This document shows positions 1 to 49,700 of a stretch of 64,000 nucleotides of DNA, piece after piece (positions within the stretch are counted from its first letter, which is position 1; the number at the start of each line of letters is the position of its first letter). Source of the stretch: Acanthochromis polyacanthus (taxonomy: Eukaryota; Chordata; Actinopteri; Pomacentridae); NCBI RefSeq assembly GCF_021347895.1, contig NC_067124.1:19148521-19212520 (forward strand). The letters are read 5' to 3'. The notes below the pieces were generated by a model, which worked only from the letters and a program-made list of their open reading frames with translations, made no database searches and was not told where the DNA came from. Position numbers and translations under genes: made by a program.

Positions 1-35400
<35,400 letters not shown>

Positions 35401-38400
35401 GCCCAGAGTCAGTTGAGGGTAGATGAGAGGACCGCAGGGAGCCTGTGATGTTAGTGAATGACATTTCTGCTGCTTCGGGAGACATTTCCACAGGTGAAAT
35501 TCATCTCAGAACAAAAAAAACAAGTGGGAGATGAGGGAGAGAAGGGGAAGAAAAAGGATTTGAAGTCTTCAAGGCCAGCTTGCAGAAAAAGAGATGACCT
35601 TACCAAGACAAAGAATGAGGATAACTAACATTTTCTCATGTCGAGCTTGAGGCTTATAGCTGTAGAACTGGCTATAAGGTGGTCTTCTCTAATCAGTTGT
35701 GATGAACAGCTCAATTTGGACAAATCTGAGAAGAAATGCACTTGACCAGATGATGGTTTCCACTGGCCTCTTTTTGCCTCCTTACTCCCCTCTCACCTCA
35801 CCTTTAGGGATGTGAGTGCTGGTTTTCTTCCACAGACACTTCCCTGGAAGCTAACTAGCCCATCAGTGAAATGAAGCCTTGCTGAAGGACATACTGTATA
35901 CGTATGTGATCTAAAACAGCTACTAAAAGACTTCCAGAGAATAATTTCCTGTTGTTTTTTTCTTTTGTTGTCTTTATTTTGTTACCATTGTCCTAAGTGG
36001 GAGTAACAAATACAGACTATATGTGACAATATGGTGGAGTTTAACATACTAAGAAACTTGACATCAGCTAATTGTGTCAAGAGTTTTGTGTCCCTCCCTG
36101 TGCCCCATTAGCTGCTTTTTGGATGACATCAAGGAAGGTAGATGGAATGACTTCAAAAGAACATAATGCAAACAGTAGCAGAGAAAACAGTTGGTCTGTC
36201 TTTGTTTCCTCTGTGTGTGTGTGTGTGTGTGCGTGAGTGAGTGCATGGGTGTGCACACGTGCAAAATTTGTGCTTCGTGTAAGTCTGTGTCTAACTGCTC
36301 AAATTAGGGAAATGATGTACTTAGCATCAGTACCCTTCTACCAATGTAATCAGACAGCCCCAAAAAATGAGAGCGAGCATGAGCAAGAGGTTTTGAAATG
36401 TGGAATTAATGTCTCTTTATCCTGGGTAATGCTTGCCAAGACTTCACTTCTTTTTCACCTCTGTTCAGACACCATGGATGAGATAGAGAGACTGGGCAAG
36501 CCAAGACCGACAAGATAGAGAATAACTGAAAGAGAGGAGACAGAGAGCCACAAAGGGAAAAGGACACTAGTGAATTGAAATGAGAAATCCCTCACTGAAC
36601 TACTTTCATTATTAGATCTGTCCTGATCTGTTAATTCTGGGCATCTTTTAAGGAGCTTGTTAATGTGCCAGCAGGCTTTAGCTGCCGCTTCTTCCCTTCT
36701 CTCTGTTCAGCAGACTGACTTGGCCGTCCACAGTCGCGACTCCTTCCAGAATGATAGCCTCAACATAGCCTTGTCAATACTGTCTCAAGCTTTTGATCGC
36801 CTAATTACTCCCCTCAGTGACTGGGAACTCATTTAGGAGAGGGTTGAGCACAGTCAAACATGCAGATAAATAGATTTCAAAGAAATACATGTTTTGTTTT
36901 TTTTGTCATGGCTGAGAAGAGAATCTCGTCTCCTTTAATGATCTTGTTAATGTTACAGCCCTGTAGTTGGATGAAACTGTGGCTAAACAGTGCAGAATCT
37001 AAACTGTGTAAACAAGGTTCCTTGAAGGGAATACTGGTGTATTTGTTTGTTTTTGCTGCTTTTACTTAAAATTGTGTGCACTTCACATCATGATTTATTC
37101 AGCATTTCGTCCAGCCAGGCCATACCCACAACAGTGAAGAAAAGAGCCATTGGTACATACATAATACTGACCCATGTGAAAAGCTCCAGCGTCAGTGCAT
37201 GTGCAGTCTTGTGACTTCAAGCCGTCCACACTGGTGCTGTGTTGAAAATTATGTGTAAACATTTGTAGGTCTAATCGTAGTGCGATTTCCACCGTGACTT
37301 TTATGGAAACGTGATCTGGGTGCTCATTCACACAAGAACCAACATGTTTAGATGACTGTCAGATTAGGGGAAACAGGCTTATATGTTATATATCTTTCTG
37401 TCAACAAGTGTTAAAAACCACATCCATGAAATAACATAATTTTACCATGTGGGCAGCTCAGTCTTTTTCACCCAAATGCAATCTCTGCTCACCTTGTTGC
37501 AGTTGAAGATCTCAAGTAAAACAGATCAGTTTGTTCTCTAGTTAAAACAATGTAATGTTATTCTGATGACTTACATGAAATCGTGACAGGTACTCAGCAC
37601 ATATTGGCAATTTAAGCATAATTTCATCAAGTACAGACATAATTTAACATGCTGCCATAGAAGCAAATGTAAAAAAAAATATGCATGACTTTTAATGCAA
37701 ACATGTTAGTTCCTAAACAACATATCAACTTCATTCTTGAAAGACATGCACAAAAGACCTTATAATTCACTATTGTGTCTAAAATGGGTATAAAGAAAGA
37801 AACCAAACCAGTGGAAAAAAAACAGGACTTAACCAGCATGAACAAATGTCACTAATATATGCAGCACTCAGCTTTTGCACAATTTATCATGAAGCTAAAG
37901 TACAACCCCAAACTGTGGTGATTCATTCCAACAGACTAGCCACAAATTCTAATAACACCTGTGAGGACACAATGGTGCAGGTTAATGTAGCAGCAGAGAG
38001 GAGCAGAGGAATCACGCAGAACAAGTTCCCACCTGTATTCTGCGTTACGCTGCCAATCTGCAGTTTATAAACGACACTGCAAGGACAAACCTGCTAAATG
38101 TCAGGCACACCAACGCAGGTAAAGCCAATGCTTAATCCCAGATTTTTGGTTGCATCCTGGAACAAAACCGTTGCACTCTTCTATGAATGTAAAACTACAA
38201 CAGCTGATTCCCGAGAGCCACCGTTTCCTCCTCCCTGACAGCATAGCTCGCTTTTTTTTTGTCATCAATTTTTTAATATACAAATGTGCATACAACCCTT
38301 GTCTACAAAAGCCTCAAAGCCTAGTTTTTCTCCAAAATACATGAAGCTTCTAGCTGTTTTAACCTCTAACTGAGGAGCGTCCTGCTATCATCTCAGATCG

Positions 38401-41400
38401 TAAAAAGCAGCAGGAGTTTCTGGTGCACAACAAGGGCAGGATCAACACCGGCTTCCCACTCATCCATATCCAGCAGTAAAACACAGCGAGACAACAAGCA
38501 AAACCACCAGTTCACCCTTTGCAGATCTCTCTGAAAAATGCAGGCATTGTTGTTTAGGGTGGCATTGTATTGCTGTATAAAATTATGCAGCTTGCAGTAA
38601 AGCAGATGTGTTGACGCTGTTTGTGTTCCAGAAAAGGCATAACATTGTTTGCACACATATGCTGTGTCTCTGAATGAGTGCTGTTGCAGCAGACACGGCC
38701 CTGATTTGATGTTTCTCTTGTGCACTTCTGCCTTTGTGTCCAGAATGCTGACGAAGCAACAAGAAACCAACCTTTCCTCCAGTTGTCACAGTATGCACAC
38801 AAACAAGAACAACTCACCACAAACATCCTCATCTCTGATTCCTCCCTAAACTGTACACCCAACTGTTTGTTTTCAATTTGTCTTTAGAGTTAGTTTAGGG
38901 TCCTCTTTGGTTCCTACAAATTTTCACAACTTGATATGTGACGGCAGCATACAGTCCATCAAGTGGTATGACAGCTTTAAAGCATCAGCCGGAAGCATTT
39001 ATGAGTGGTGGAGCATTGAGTGGACAGGCAGGAGGAGGGGGCAAAGCCTACAGAGCCAAAACATTGTTAATGTGAGTCTAAGAGGGCGAGGAGGGTCACA
39101 AAACCAATCAATGGGGTGTTTGAACAGTGCACTCCACAAAACAAAGCATTTGTCTACTTTTTATGTTATCTTTGGTATTTTTTCATATTTTCTATACTAG
39201 TGCTAAATGATGGATTATTAAAATGATGAATATATGATACATTGTTATTTCCTATTGGAAGAGCAAGAGGTTCTATGTGTGGCTTTGTGGGGAAGAGGGC
39301 GACTGCGATGAGGATTGGATGAAAGTGCAATTGCCTATTGTTCAAACTATAGACACACAAAACTTCTTTTTGGAAAAAAATATTCAACAGTCTCACGGTG
39401 ATGTGTTATTGCTGTTCAGCTGGGAAGTTCACTGCATCTATTCCTTCTTATGTCTGAGTGATAGGACAGAGGTGAAGAAGCACAGATATTTTACTCACAG
39501 CAAGTAAAGTACTGCTCTAACAGTGGAAACAGCAAAGGTGCTTAAAAGATCAGAGAACTCATTGTGTATTACTATTACATTGGGCGCTCTATACATGACA
39601 TTAACTGGTTATATTGCATTGAATATGCAGCATATTACTGCTGTACCTGGATAAGGTGGGGCGAGGTTTATATTTTTGATGAATACACTCAAAATGTTCA
39701 AGTGATGCATTGGTTGTGACAAGCTATTGTGTTTTATTCTCAACATTTTGTAGGGGGAATCTCGTGGAGCTACAGATAAGAAGTCACAAACCCCAAAGGT
39801 ATGGAGCCATTAAGTTTATCATGTGTTTCTGACATAATTTGATCTGAAAAGTTTAACTTATGAATCTACTGACAATTACTTACGAGCAAATTCATTTTCT
39901 GTATAGGAGTTCTATTCTACTCTATTCTATTATATTTATATCTACTGACTATAGTTATCCACATATGTATGTAAAAAGTAAATAACTCCCTCTGAAAAAT
40001 ACAAGTATAAACTGCATATATTCATGTAAAGCAGTCCCTTCACTCTGTCATTTCCTGTTAAGACAAAACTTAAGAAAATAGATGAAATGTATCAACTTTA
40101 TTTAAGCATTTTCTTTATTTTTGCAGCAGAGACTGCAATTCAACTCAAATGTCACAATTTGTACTTACTTTCAATATAAAATAGATGAAACCATACAGCA
40201 AAGTTATTGAAAATAAGCCTGTGAAAGACTTTCACACAGCAACAGACCAATGTTCTCAGGTGTTATGACAGCACAGATGCGACATAGCAGACAGTCTCAC
40301 CCACAAAATGCAGAGGAAATGAAAACCAGCAGGTGACAGTGACTGTTGGTCAGATACGCACCATTACAGTAGCTTTGCAAACCACATTCTCTCCTTTTTT
40401 AGTGTAGTAAAGAATTCGTAGACTGAACACCTGCACACAGGATTGTGACATCAATGCTCAGCAGAGTCAAAACAGACTAAGAGTGAAAATGGTACACTGC
40501 TGATATCTCTGAGAACTTAGAATAAACACTTGCAGGTCGCTAATTGAATATATTATATTAACATGCAGACAGCAAGTTTTTATTCCATATGCCTGAAAGG
40601 ACAAAACATAAACACAACCTTTCAATAGTGTGACACAGAACAAGAAGAGTCCTGTACACTGGCTAACATTACATAGTCAGATGGTTAATAATAGATGATA
40701 AACCTTGAGCTCAAACTGAGTTTGCATTCACAGTCGCTCAGAAGGCTCAAATTCTGACAAATGAGTACAAAAGAGAGTCACCATTAGATGTAAAGCATTG
40801 CGGTGTTTCGTTTAGAGGAGAAGCCTAAAGGGCAGCTGCAACATCCAAACTTTGACTCCAGGCTGGAGGACTCTTGTTTAATATCATATCCTGTTTTTCC
40901 TTCAACAACAATTCATGTCTATATCTCAACTGCTTTTAAATAAAAGGAAACATGCCTAGATAGATATGTGAAATCTTACATAAATGGAAATATCATGGCT
41001 TTACTCAGTTGACTTGTATTTGGGTGTAGTATATTTGATTTTGGTCCTTTTTTTGTTCCCCTGATTTGAGGATAAGTTACTGTATATGCTCACTCACAAC
41101 AGTATGTTTCACTCATTTCAGCATCAAGAAAAAAGTCTCTGCTGCTTTGGAAATTTTCATACTTTTGGCTGATTCCAGTGACAGGAGAACATTTACTATA
41201 ATGTCAAGGCTATTTGCCCAACATTTGTATTAAACCCAACAGCATTTTTATTTCCATTTTCCGTAACGTGCTGCAGTTTAGGTAAGGGAAGTCCAAAAAT
41301 ATTAAGAGGCAGATTTTCGTATGTGACGTCCTCAGCATGTGGCATAAATACAAGTATTAAGGTATATAAGTATAGATGTCTGAGAATGAGACCCCGTGTC

Positions 41401-41960
41401 TCAATGAGAATTACCTGTATAAATTAAGGTAAAATAAAGTAAAATACATACATTTTTATTTAATCTTACATGTGCAGTGATGCAGTAGATGATTGAGAGT
41501 TAATTACTGAAAACCTTAGCCAAATGGATGACAGATGTTGATATATTTGTAATATCTCATGATGAGGCCTCCTGGCCCTGAAGGGATTGAGCTTTTCAAC
41601 AATAAACATACACAAAATACATATTTGACACACACACTTTAAAAGACCTTATTCTACAAGTGTACGACCATCAGCACAAATACTCAGCAATCATCCTTAG
41701 TTATGTCACCGTCTGTGACTGCCCTGGAGGATAAAACAACCATGAGATGTGCAATCTTCAGTCACTTTTTTAATCAAAACAAGATATTAGCTCAGTGTTA
41801 ATAAAACCTGAGTTATCTATTTTTTGTTTTGAGGTCAGATTTATGCAAGTCTGTCTTTGCGGAGGTACAATAAATTTTGCTCAGTTTAACAGATTGAATT
41901 AAGAAGTTTTACCTCTTTGCCTTTCACAAAAAGGTCGTTGATTGCTTCTAATAAACCGAT
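35401..41960. other. grik5 3' flank and intergenic DNA
   Basis: It presumably begins with the grik5 3' UTR; I cannot place its poly(A) site. A (GT)n run lies at about 36210-36231. Reading frames here are short and show no recognisable domain. A retroposon-tail-like stretch is at about 41385-41465. Confidence 0.6.
41385..41465 (+). repeat. Retroposon tail-like fragment
   Basis: GAGACCCCGTGTCTCAATGA and TGTATAAATTAAGGTAAAAT resemble the 3' end of a common fish retroposon that finishes in AAATAAAGGTTAAATAAA-like repeats. Confidence 0.4.
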
Positions 41961-41964
41961 GCTG

Positions 41965-42108
41965 CATCTTCCATGTCTGCATCCGAAGCAATTGCTCTGC
42001 ATAGGAGATTCTGGAATACCCACTCTATATTGACTGTGACAAGTAATAATGCTGATTATCTTTCCTTCTGGCTGCAGGAGATCCCACTGAATCTGTCCAA
42101 CAGGTGAT
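41965..42108 (-). pseudogene. Relic of a nectin/PVR-like V-set exon
   Basis: The reverse strand reads IQWDLLQPEGKIISI and, in the same frame, GIPESPMQ. This lines up with FQWDLLQPKGEDITL and NIPDSPLK of the intact V-set exon at 49286-49627. The DNA shares TGCAGGAGATCCCACTGAA exactly. The upstream Cys-bearing strand and the downstream YTC strand are gone and I find no splice sites in place. I read it as a decayed tandem duplicate of the ITIM receptor gene 4.5 kb downstream. Confidence 0.75.
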
Positions 42109-43299
42109 CAAAATAAGACCTGCAGATGCTGACACCAACATTCTGATCAGTAAAATGGCTTGTGTGTCAGCTCAGAAAACATTATCAGTCTTTTCATAAA
42201 AGTGGAGAGGTGACTTTGTTTTTATGATTTATTATGAGAAGAAGACCTCAAGCCCATTACACGTATAAAAGCCTGAACCTTAAAATGATTATTTCTTGGT
42301 CACGAATTTCAGTTCATTGTATATAAATAAAGGTTCTGCAAAGACTCTATAACCAGAGATGTCCAAATAACAAACAGCCAGCTCCATGTAACCTGTGCCA
42401 CCTCATGAAACATTACTGATAATAGTTACACTCACATTTCTCAGAGAGAAAAATGAAAGCATGTTTTCTGTTTTAATGTTAGCAGCTCAGCTTAATGAAG
42501 TTGACCTTGAAAGAAAAATAGATTTGTGTGTCCTAAGGTTAATAGGAACTTTTGTAAAAGGTCCATATGTGGGAAAACTCAATTAAGTTATTCAGCAACA
42601 GGCCAAGCAGTCAGCTTGAGGATGTATTTGAAATTGAACAAGTCGCACAAACATTCTCAGCTATCTTGCTTTCATCAGGGTGGTGCTTCCTTAACTTGTG
42701 TGCAGTTTCATTTCCTTGAGCTTTCACAGGAAGGTTTTAGTGAATATGTACTGTCTGAGATGAAACAAAGCAGGACATCCCTAGGATTCAGACATGTGTT
42801 CTTAGGGCTCAGGATTAATGCAAAGGGAAAAATCAATTTAAAAAAAAAATGCAGATTTTTCACATTTTGGGTTAAACTTTTAATGTCAATCAACATCATC
42901 AGTATGTTGTACTTTCAAAACTTTACCATCTGCAAGATATAACTGTATGGTATGAACATCAAAATCTGATAATTTCCTTCCAGTGGGGAGGTTCAATATA
43001 CATTTTTTGTAGGGTCATGATAACAGCAGTAACAGCAATGCTTCTATCACTACGTAATCAAGATATTTCAAAACAGATTTCATAGAAACACATCCCCTTT
43101 AACATCAACCTGGCTGCTACAGTAGATTACACATGTGCCATAAAGTGTCCTTCACAGCTTTCTTTTTCTAATTTCCTTTTTTTCAAAATGATTACACCAT
43201 TTACAGGTTTGGCTCAGATTATTTTCAGCCTTTTTTGTTTTAATTTTGATGATTATGGCTGATAGCTCCTTTGCAATTTGGTTTGGGTGTTTCTCAACT

Positions 43300-44110
43300 A
43301 CTTCTTATCTACAGTAACCCCTTATGAGGTTCTTTGGGGTTCAGGTCAGACAGGTTGGGTTGCCAATCAAGCACAGTAATCTCTTGGTCAGTAAACCTTT
43401 GTTTGTAGTTTTGGTTTTGCGTTCATGTGCTAATCTTGCTGGGAAAAGAAACTGACATCTCCATAAAGCTTGTCGACGGATAGAACCATGGAGTGCTCTA
43501 AAATCTCTTGGCAGATCATTGTGACTTTGGACTTGACAAAACACAGTGGACTAACAGCAGCAGATGACATGACACCCCAAATCATCACAGAGTGGGGAAA
43601 CCTCTCACTGGACTTCAAACAACTTGGTTTCTGTGCCTCTCCACTCGTCCTCCAGACTTGAAAATCTTGATTTCCAAATGAAATGCAAAATTTACTTTCA
43701 TCTTGAAAGAGGACTTTGGACCACTGAGCAACACTCCAGCTCTTTTTCTCCTCAGCCTAGACACTTTGTTAGTGGGACAGCTGCAGCTCCTCTCCTGAAG
43801 ATATCTGTATTTTGGGACTCTTGATGCACTGACACAACCCCAGTCCACTCCATGTGAAGCTCTCCCAATTTTTTTTAATCTACTGGTAATCCTCTCAAGG
43901 TTGTGGTCATCTCTGTCACTTGTGCAACTTTTCCTACCACACTTTTCCCTACCAGTCAACTTTCAATTAATATGCTTTGATACATCACTCTGCCAACAGC
44001 CAGCCTTTTCAGTAATGACCTTCTGTGGCCTCCTTGTGGAAGATTTCCACGATTATCTCCTGGGCAACTTTTAAGCCAGCAGTCTTCCCCATTATTATCA
44101 TTGCTTGTAC
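43300..44110 (-). mobile_element. Tc1-like transposon relic
   Basis: On the reverse strand, frame pieces include SDRDDHNLERITSRLKKIGR (N-terminal helix-turn-helix part), SSERFPHSVMIWGVMSSAAV and KLYGDVSFFSQQD. The last corresponds to the segment ending at the second catalytic Asp of Tc1 transposases. The frame shifts several times and the C-terminal third is missing or unrecognisable. Ends and target duplication are not visible. Confidence 0.75.
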
Positions 44111-46603
44111 AGAAGTAGCTCGAGCGGTAGATAGTATTAATACAATTTGAATAGTAATTAACTATTCTAATATTTTGATATATTGGATTTCTCATTTTCC
44201 TGAGCCATTAGCCTTTTTAATCAAAGTTAAGATGAGAAAAATGCTTGACATGTTCTACTTCACATGTAACAAATATAGAATATGTATGGAAGTTTACCTT
44301 TTCAATTAAATTTCTTATGCTTTTTGTGCTTATTCATAATATTATTTGAGCTGTATCTGTAAAGTTATTGTCAATAAGACTTCAGGGAACCTAAATTTTG
44401 TGTTCTAGCCCAGCCATTCACCACCACATAACAATAATGAGGTAATACACTTACTTTTGTATGGCATAAAGATCAATGTTTGTTTCACAACAGGACTTGG
44501 CGCTAAAGTTAAATATGTAAAACTTCATGTCAGACTTTGAGTACTTTGAGCTCTAAGTGGAAAGTTTGCAGTGTTTTCTCTGCTCATTTCCTATTGATCT
44601 GATATGGAATCATTTTGTACTGCACTCCCTTCAAACAGCATTTGTCTTATCCTTCTCATCTACTTCCTGTCATGAGAGAACTCTACAAGAGTGGAATAAG
44701 AAACCACAGGGTTGATAAAGTCTGTGAAACAAAGTTTTTGAGGTAACAATTGCAATTGACAAACACAGATATTAACAAAACATCTATTAAAGCAAATGTA
44801 GAGTTAACAGCACTCATTTCTGTCTAAAGGCCTACATTATCTTTTGAAAAACATTTCAATTAGATAATCAAACTTTTCAACTTCTGACTTTTGCACAACA
44901 CAAAAAATAGCAAAACAAGAGAAAAGTAGATTTTGTGCTCACACGTTCGAACAGCGCAGGGTGAGTCTAGAAGACATCGCACATGGCTGTTAGCAACATC
45001 TCACCCACAGAAAGAAAAAGTCAGGAAATGCTGAGACCTTCATTTTGTCACCTTTTTTTTTCTTGCTTAAGGTGTCGCAGACTGCAACAGTTCAAGACAG
45101 AATTGTTACATTCACATTGAGCAATGTTCTGCACCACAGGGTTAAGCAGCAACCCCTACTGTAATCTGTGGGACTGAACAACAGGCAATGCTGTATGACA
45201 TACAATTTGTTTTTGAATTAATGCTGCTCTAGGAAAGAGTAAGGTGGAAGAACTCTGAATTTGAATGAATTTACCTGCTTCAGCCAACAAAGTAATTTCA
45301 CTGCAGAAATTGAGAAAATGTTTGTCTGTTCAAGTCTCCTAACACTTTTAGCTCTTTCCAAGACTGACATGTCATCCTGGTTTTTGCTAACTTTGGATTG
45401 CTGGACAAATGCAGACATTCAAATTAGTCTGGAATCACTCAGCATGTTTTCAATCTTCATGGTGCGAGATTTAAACAAGGGCAGATCAGTAAACCTACAG
45501 CCAGTCAGAGCAACAAAATAAGTAATGTAGCACTCTGTGCCTCAGTGCCAGACCGTAGATAAATGGCCGTGAATCGCTCTGAACACATAAATCTGGGGGT
45601 GGAAATCTGATCTGGTATAGATGTGTAGTGATCTGTATTCTGTAATAATTTCTAATGTTTGTCTTCTTCTTTCCACCTTCCTCTTGATGTTTGGCAAAAG
45701 AGGAACTATGTGTAATTTTTGTCGAGAATTGCACTTGCCTGTATGTCAGCTTTGCTGTTATGACCACACATGTCCATACATGACAGGTTATGTAATACCT
45801 TGCGAGCCAGACTCAGTAACATCCACAGCAGGACTTGTCTTCACTACATGAATATAATCTGCAAAGCGAGATTCAGATGTTGTTTTTACAGCAGTAATGG
45901 CAGAAAAAGACATGCAGGCATTTCCCCACTGCACAGCATAGCTAGATACAAGAAGCTGTTTACCTTGATTGCATACTGGACATTTCCAGAAAACATTTTA
46001 GTGTGGCCATTTCTTGTTCTACTGCAGATATATGTCCACTGTTGTGTGGATTGTGTCCAGAGATTTAACCAAAAGGCTTAGAGAGAAATTGCACCAAACA
46101 GCTATTAAATTATCTTTAAGGTCTTTTGAGGACACAACTTTGGTGATCCAGTTTTCTTCTATTGCTGCCAAATTTGGTAAAAACAAAATAATAGTCCATT
46201 CAGGATGCATTGGAATAACTCATCGTGCAACACTATCAGGACAAAATGTTATGTTGGTTGTTACCAAACACCTTCAAAACTATTCACAATCACCTTGCTA
46301 TGCTATGGTATTATATTGCTGCATTTATGGGAAGCTAACAAGCTAAACCAACACTGAAGATGATACACAGACCTACGAAGCATCAACATGGTAGCATTAA
46401 CTGTAGAGACATATTAGCAATAAAACAATATTATTTGGTTCTAGTACAGCCTGTATTTAAACAGAGGGGCTGGAGCTGCTACAAAGATCATTATAGAATA
46501 TATTTTAGGATTAGGTGATCAGAATCAGGTCAGATTTTGCTGATTATACCAAATGATGGCACCACAGTGTGCTTCCAGCAGGATTAAGAGTGTTTTTGTG
46601 CAC
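44111..46603. other. Intergenic, nothing recognised
   Basis: This AT-rich sequence lies 3' of the ITIM receptor gene and must include its 3' UTR. Open frames up to about 110 codons exist but none shows a domain, signal peptide or splice context. Confidence 0.5.
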
Positions 46604-46792
46604 TCAGCAAGCACAAGAAAGAACTTCATCAGTCCTTCTGCAGTACATAAACATCTTCTCAGTAGGCTGTCGATGTAAAACAGCCACCTCGGAGTACACG
46701 ACATCAGCATTCACGTTGTCTCTGTGCTTGTATTTGGATGAAGGAGTAGAGCTTCTGGATGGGCTGAGCTTGATGTCAGAGTAGATCACATC
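46604..46792 (-). CDS. ITIM receptor exon 6: cytoplasmic tail with two ITIM-like motifs
   Basis: The acceptor TCATAG is followed by DVIYSDIKLSPSRSSTPSSK, then NVNADVVYSEVAVLHRQPTE and a Cys-containing end to a TGA stop. The two Tyr motifs are about 33 residues apart, a spacing that could engage tandem SH2 domains. Confidence 0.75.
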   Translation of the reverse strand, partial: DVIYSDIKLSPSRSSTPSSKYKHRDNVNADVVYSEVAVLHRQPTEKMFMYCRRTDEVLSCAC

Positions 46793-49700
46793 CTATGATA
46801 TAGAGCATGACAGAGTGTAGGTGGAGACTCTTGTACCATCATTAGCATCGCATCTTTTTTCATCACAACAGCAAACTGCAATTTTGTCGACAACATTTTG
46901 TTTTAAAAATCAGGAAGTAACTCTGAGCTCACCGCCTCTCTTACAATCACAGAAGTCCTGGTCGCATCGATCCCTGGACCAGCTGTATCTAAAAGACACA
47001 TAAACATGAAGCAAACAGCAGAAGATAAATTATTCAAGTGTTGGTTAGAAATAGAGTGAGGTGAAACTTGTGCATTTGGTCTCACCGATGAAGACACGAT
47101 GAATGCCTGAAGAGTCACATCTGAGTGAAAGAATCAAAAGCACTATTGTTAGTTGTCCTGCATGCATTTAGCTGATTTGGAAAAGAAAATAGGCCTGCAG
47201 CTTTTTGTAAAGATTGATTAATCCATTAAGTCTAAAAAAAAATCCATTAAGTCACTAACCATCTACTTTGTGAAATGCCACAAAACTACTAAAATAGAAT
47301 AGCTACAGAGAGAGCTAAGTTTGCCATAGCAACCTAGCTCTGACCTTAATGATAAAACAAGTCTTCAACCTAAAATTTAGTGATGCACTGTGAGGACCTG
47401 CTTGATGTCACCAAAACAGAGATGGGTCCTCAAAATTGTAACAACATGAAATCACACACACATACTGTCTTCTGATGAAAATGATGTAAACCACGGTCAC
47501 CACGATCACCAACAGCAGCACGACAGAAATCACTACAGCAGAAATCACCTCGGTTGATAACGGCTTCTGTTCTGAGAGAACAAACCGGACTCATTAACCT
47601 CACAGAGATGTCACATGAAATGATTTCAAGTTAAGCTCATGATCTTTATATAACAATGGCTATGTGATATCTGTGTTAGACTAAGAGTATTTATTAGGTG
47701 CAAAACATGATCATCACAGTGGTATGATTGGAACACTGAAGAGGATGATAACACCGCACAATATTTTTTAAATTGTGTAATCTCAATTATATTCCAAGAG
47801 CACCAAAATCATGTTATTCTCAACTAACAGGATGAGCAGCTACAGCAGTAATCACAATCATCGTGTATCAGTTCAATATTTTTTTTAACTGTTACATATT
47901 AAACAGCATGCTAAACAGATGAATGTACACTGTTGGTCAAAATGTTGGTTACAGCTTTTAAACATGGAGGATTTGTTGTTAAGCACCATTTTTGTAAACA
48001 TAACAGAAGTTTGTATTATGAGATTATTGAGTAATTATTCAGTTACTCAATTATAGGTGTGTTTGTTTCCTACTGAATGGTTTTGGAGCACCAGAGGTGT
48101 ATAAACATGCTGCTGTCTCTCTGAGGAAAGCATGGCAACAGGAGGCAAGTATCAAATTTAGCCTTGAAAGGGTCAACAGAAGATTGGTTGAAAAGAGTCT
48201 GAATGCCACGTCTGACAGACAGACACAAGCAGGAGCTCCTCCAGTGGGCTAGGCAGTGCCAAGCCCTTACTGTAGGTCACTGGTGACATGTCCTGTTGGG
48301 AAATGAGTTGCGTTTTCTGCTGTACAAAGCTGATAGATGTGTCAGGGTGCGTCAAATGAAATCTGAAAGACTCTATGAGAATTGTGTAAAGCCCAGACTC
48401 ACCAGTGAAGGCAGATCTGTACATGTTTGGGGCCTTTCACTGCAATCCCTACAATCAGACCTGGTGATCTTCAGGATCAATGTCATGGGCTGAGTATGGT
48501 GATACGCTGAGACATCACCTGTTGTCATGCGCCCGGCAGACATTCAGAGGAAACTTTAGGCACCAAAATGATAATGCTCCAGCACACAGAGCACAAACTG
48601 TGCAGGATTTACTTGACCAAGAGGGAATCTGTGTTTTGCACCAACTGGCATGCTCGCTCCATGCCAATCCCATCGCAGCATTTGTAGGATGGTCTTGGGT
48701 GTGCAGTTGCTGCCAGAGACCCACAGCCAGCTAATCTTTGTGAACTTGGCCAGTTTCTACAGGAAGAATGTGTCAGTCTCCCCAATACAGCACCACATGC
48801 ATTAGTGGAGAGTATGTCTCACAGATTGGCAGCCATTTTGCAAGCAGTGGGAAGCAATACACATTATTAACTGTTTCGGTTTTCTATAAACGAACTTTTG
48901 CAAAACCTGTATGAGGAAATTGCTGTAATTTAGCATCACTTAGAAGAGCTTATTAGCACTGATGCTGTCAGTAAAGTATTATTCATTTGTTTTATAGGTA
49001 CAATTTGTAATCGTAGTTCCAAATTTCTGATGAAACAGTACGAAACACTTGGGTCTGTATAGAAACACAACTGGTACTGTACTGTGCAGGAAATGGTTCT
49101 CCTTTATGCAACCAATTTGCAACTAGAGCTAAAACCTTCGACAAAATCTCTTGTAACCCACATTTGACCAACATTGTATTTAACTGAGTGTTTACTGGTT
49201 AACTGATTGTCAGGCTAATTTTGAAAACCAGCAATATTTCATATTATTTTGGCAACTGAGTGGATAAAACGCTCCGTTTCCTCACCTCGAACAACAAGTT
49301 TGGTAATTCCTTCAAATGAACCACTGGGAAAAGTGGATATGCGGCAGGTGTAAGACCCTGCATCTGTCATTTCCACATTTTTAATTGTCAATGACTGTTC
49401 TGCAATCGTCATTCTCCCCTTCAGAGGCGAATCAGGAATATTCAGTCCATGCTGGCTATTTGAAACGGCAAGGGTGATATCTTCTCCTTTTGGTTGCAGG
49501 AGATCCCACTGAAACTGAGTAACGTTGCCGTCTTCTGCTCCTTGGATGAACTGGCACGGCAAAGTGACATCATCCTGGAGGTATCCAGCCACTTCGGGCA
49601 AGACGTCGACTTTTTGTGCCTCTATAACTGCCAAAAAGAAATGATATTGATGTGCTGGCAAGATGAGGTGAAAGACACACGGAAATGAAAAGAGCTCTAT

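Noticed and set aside
38907..39200. 97-codon + strand frame (IKWYDSFKASAGS...)
   Set aside because: I could not link it to a family, it has no splice context or neighbours, and similar-length frames are frequent in this interval.
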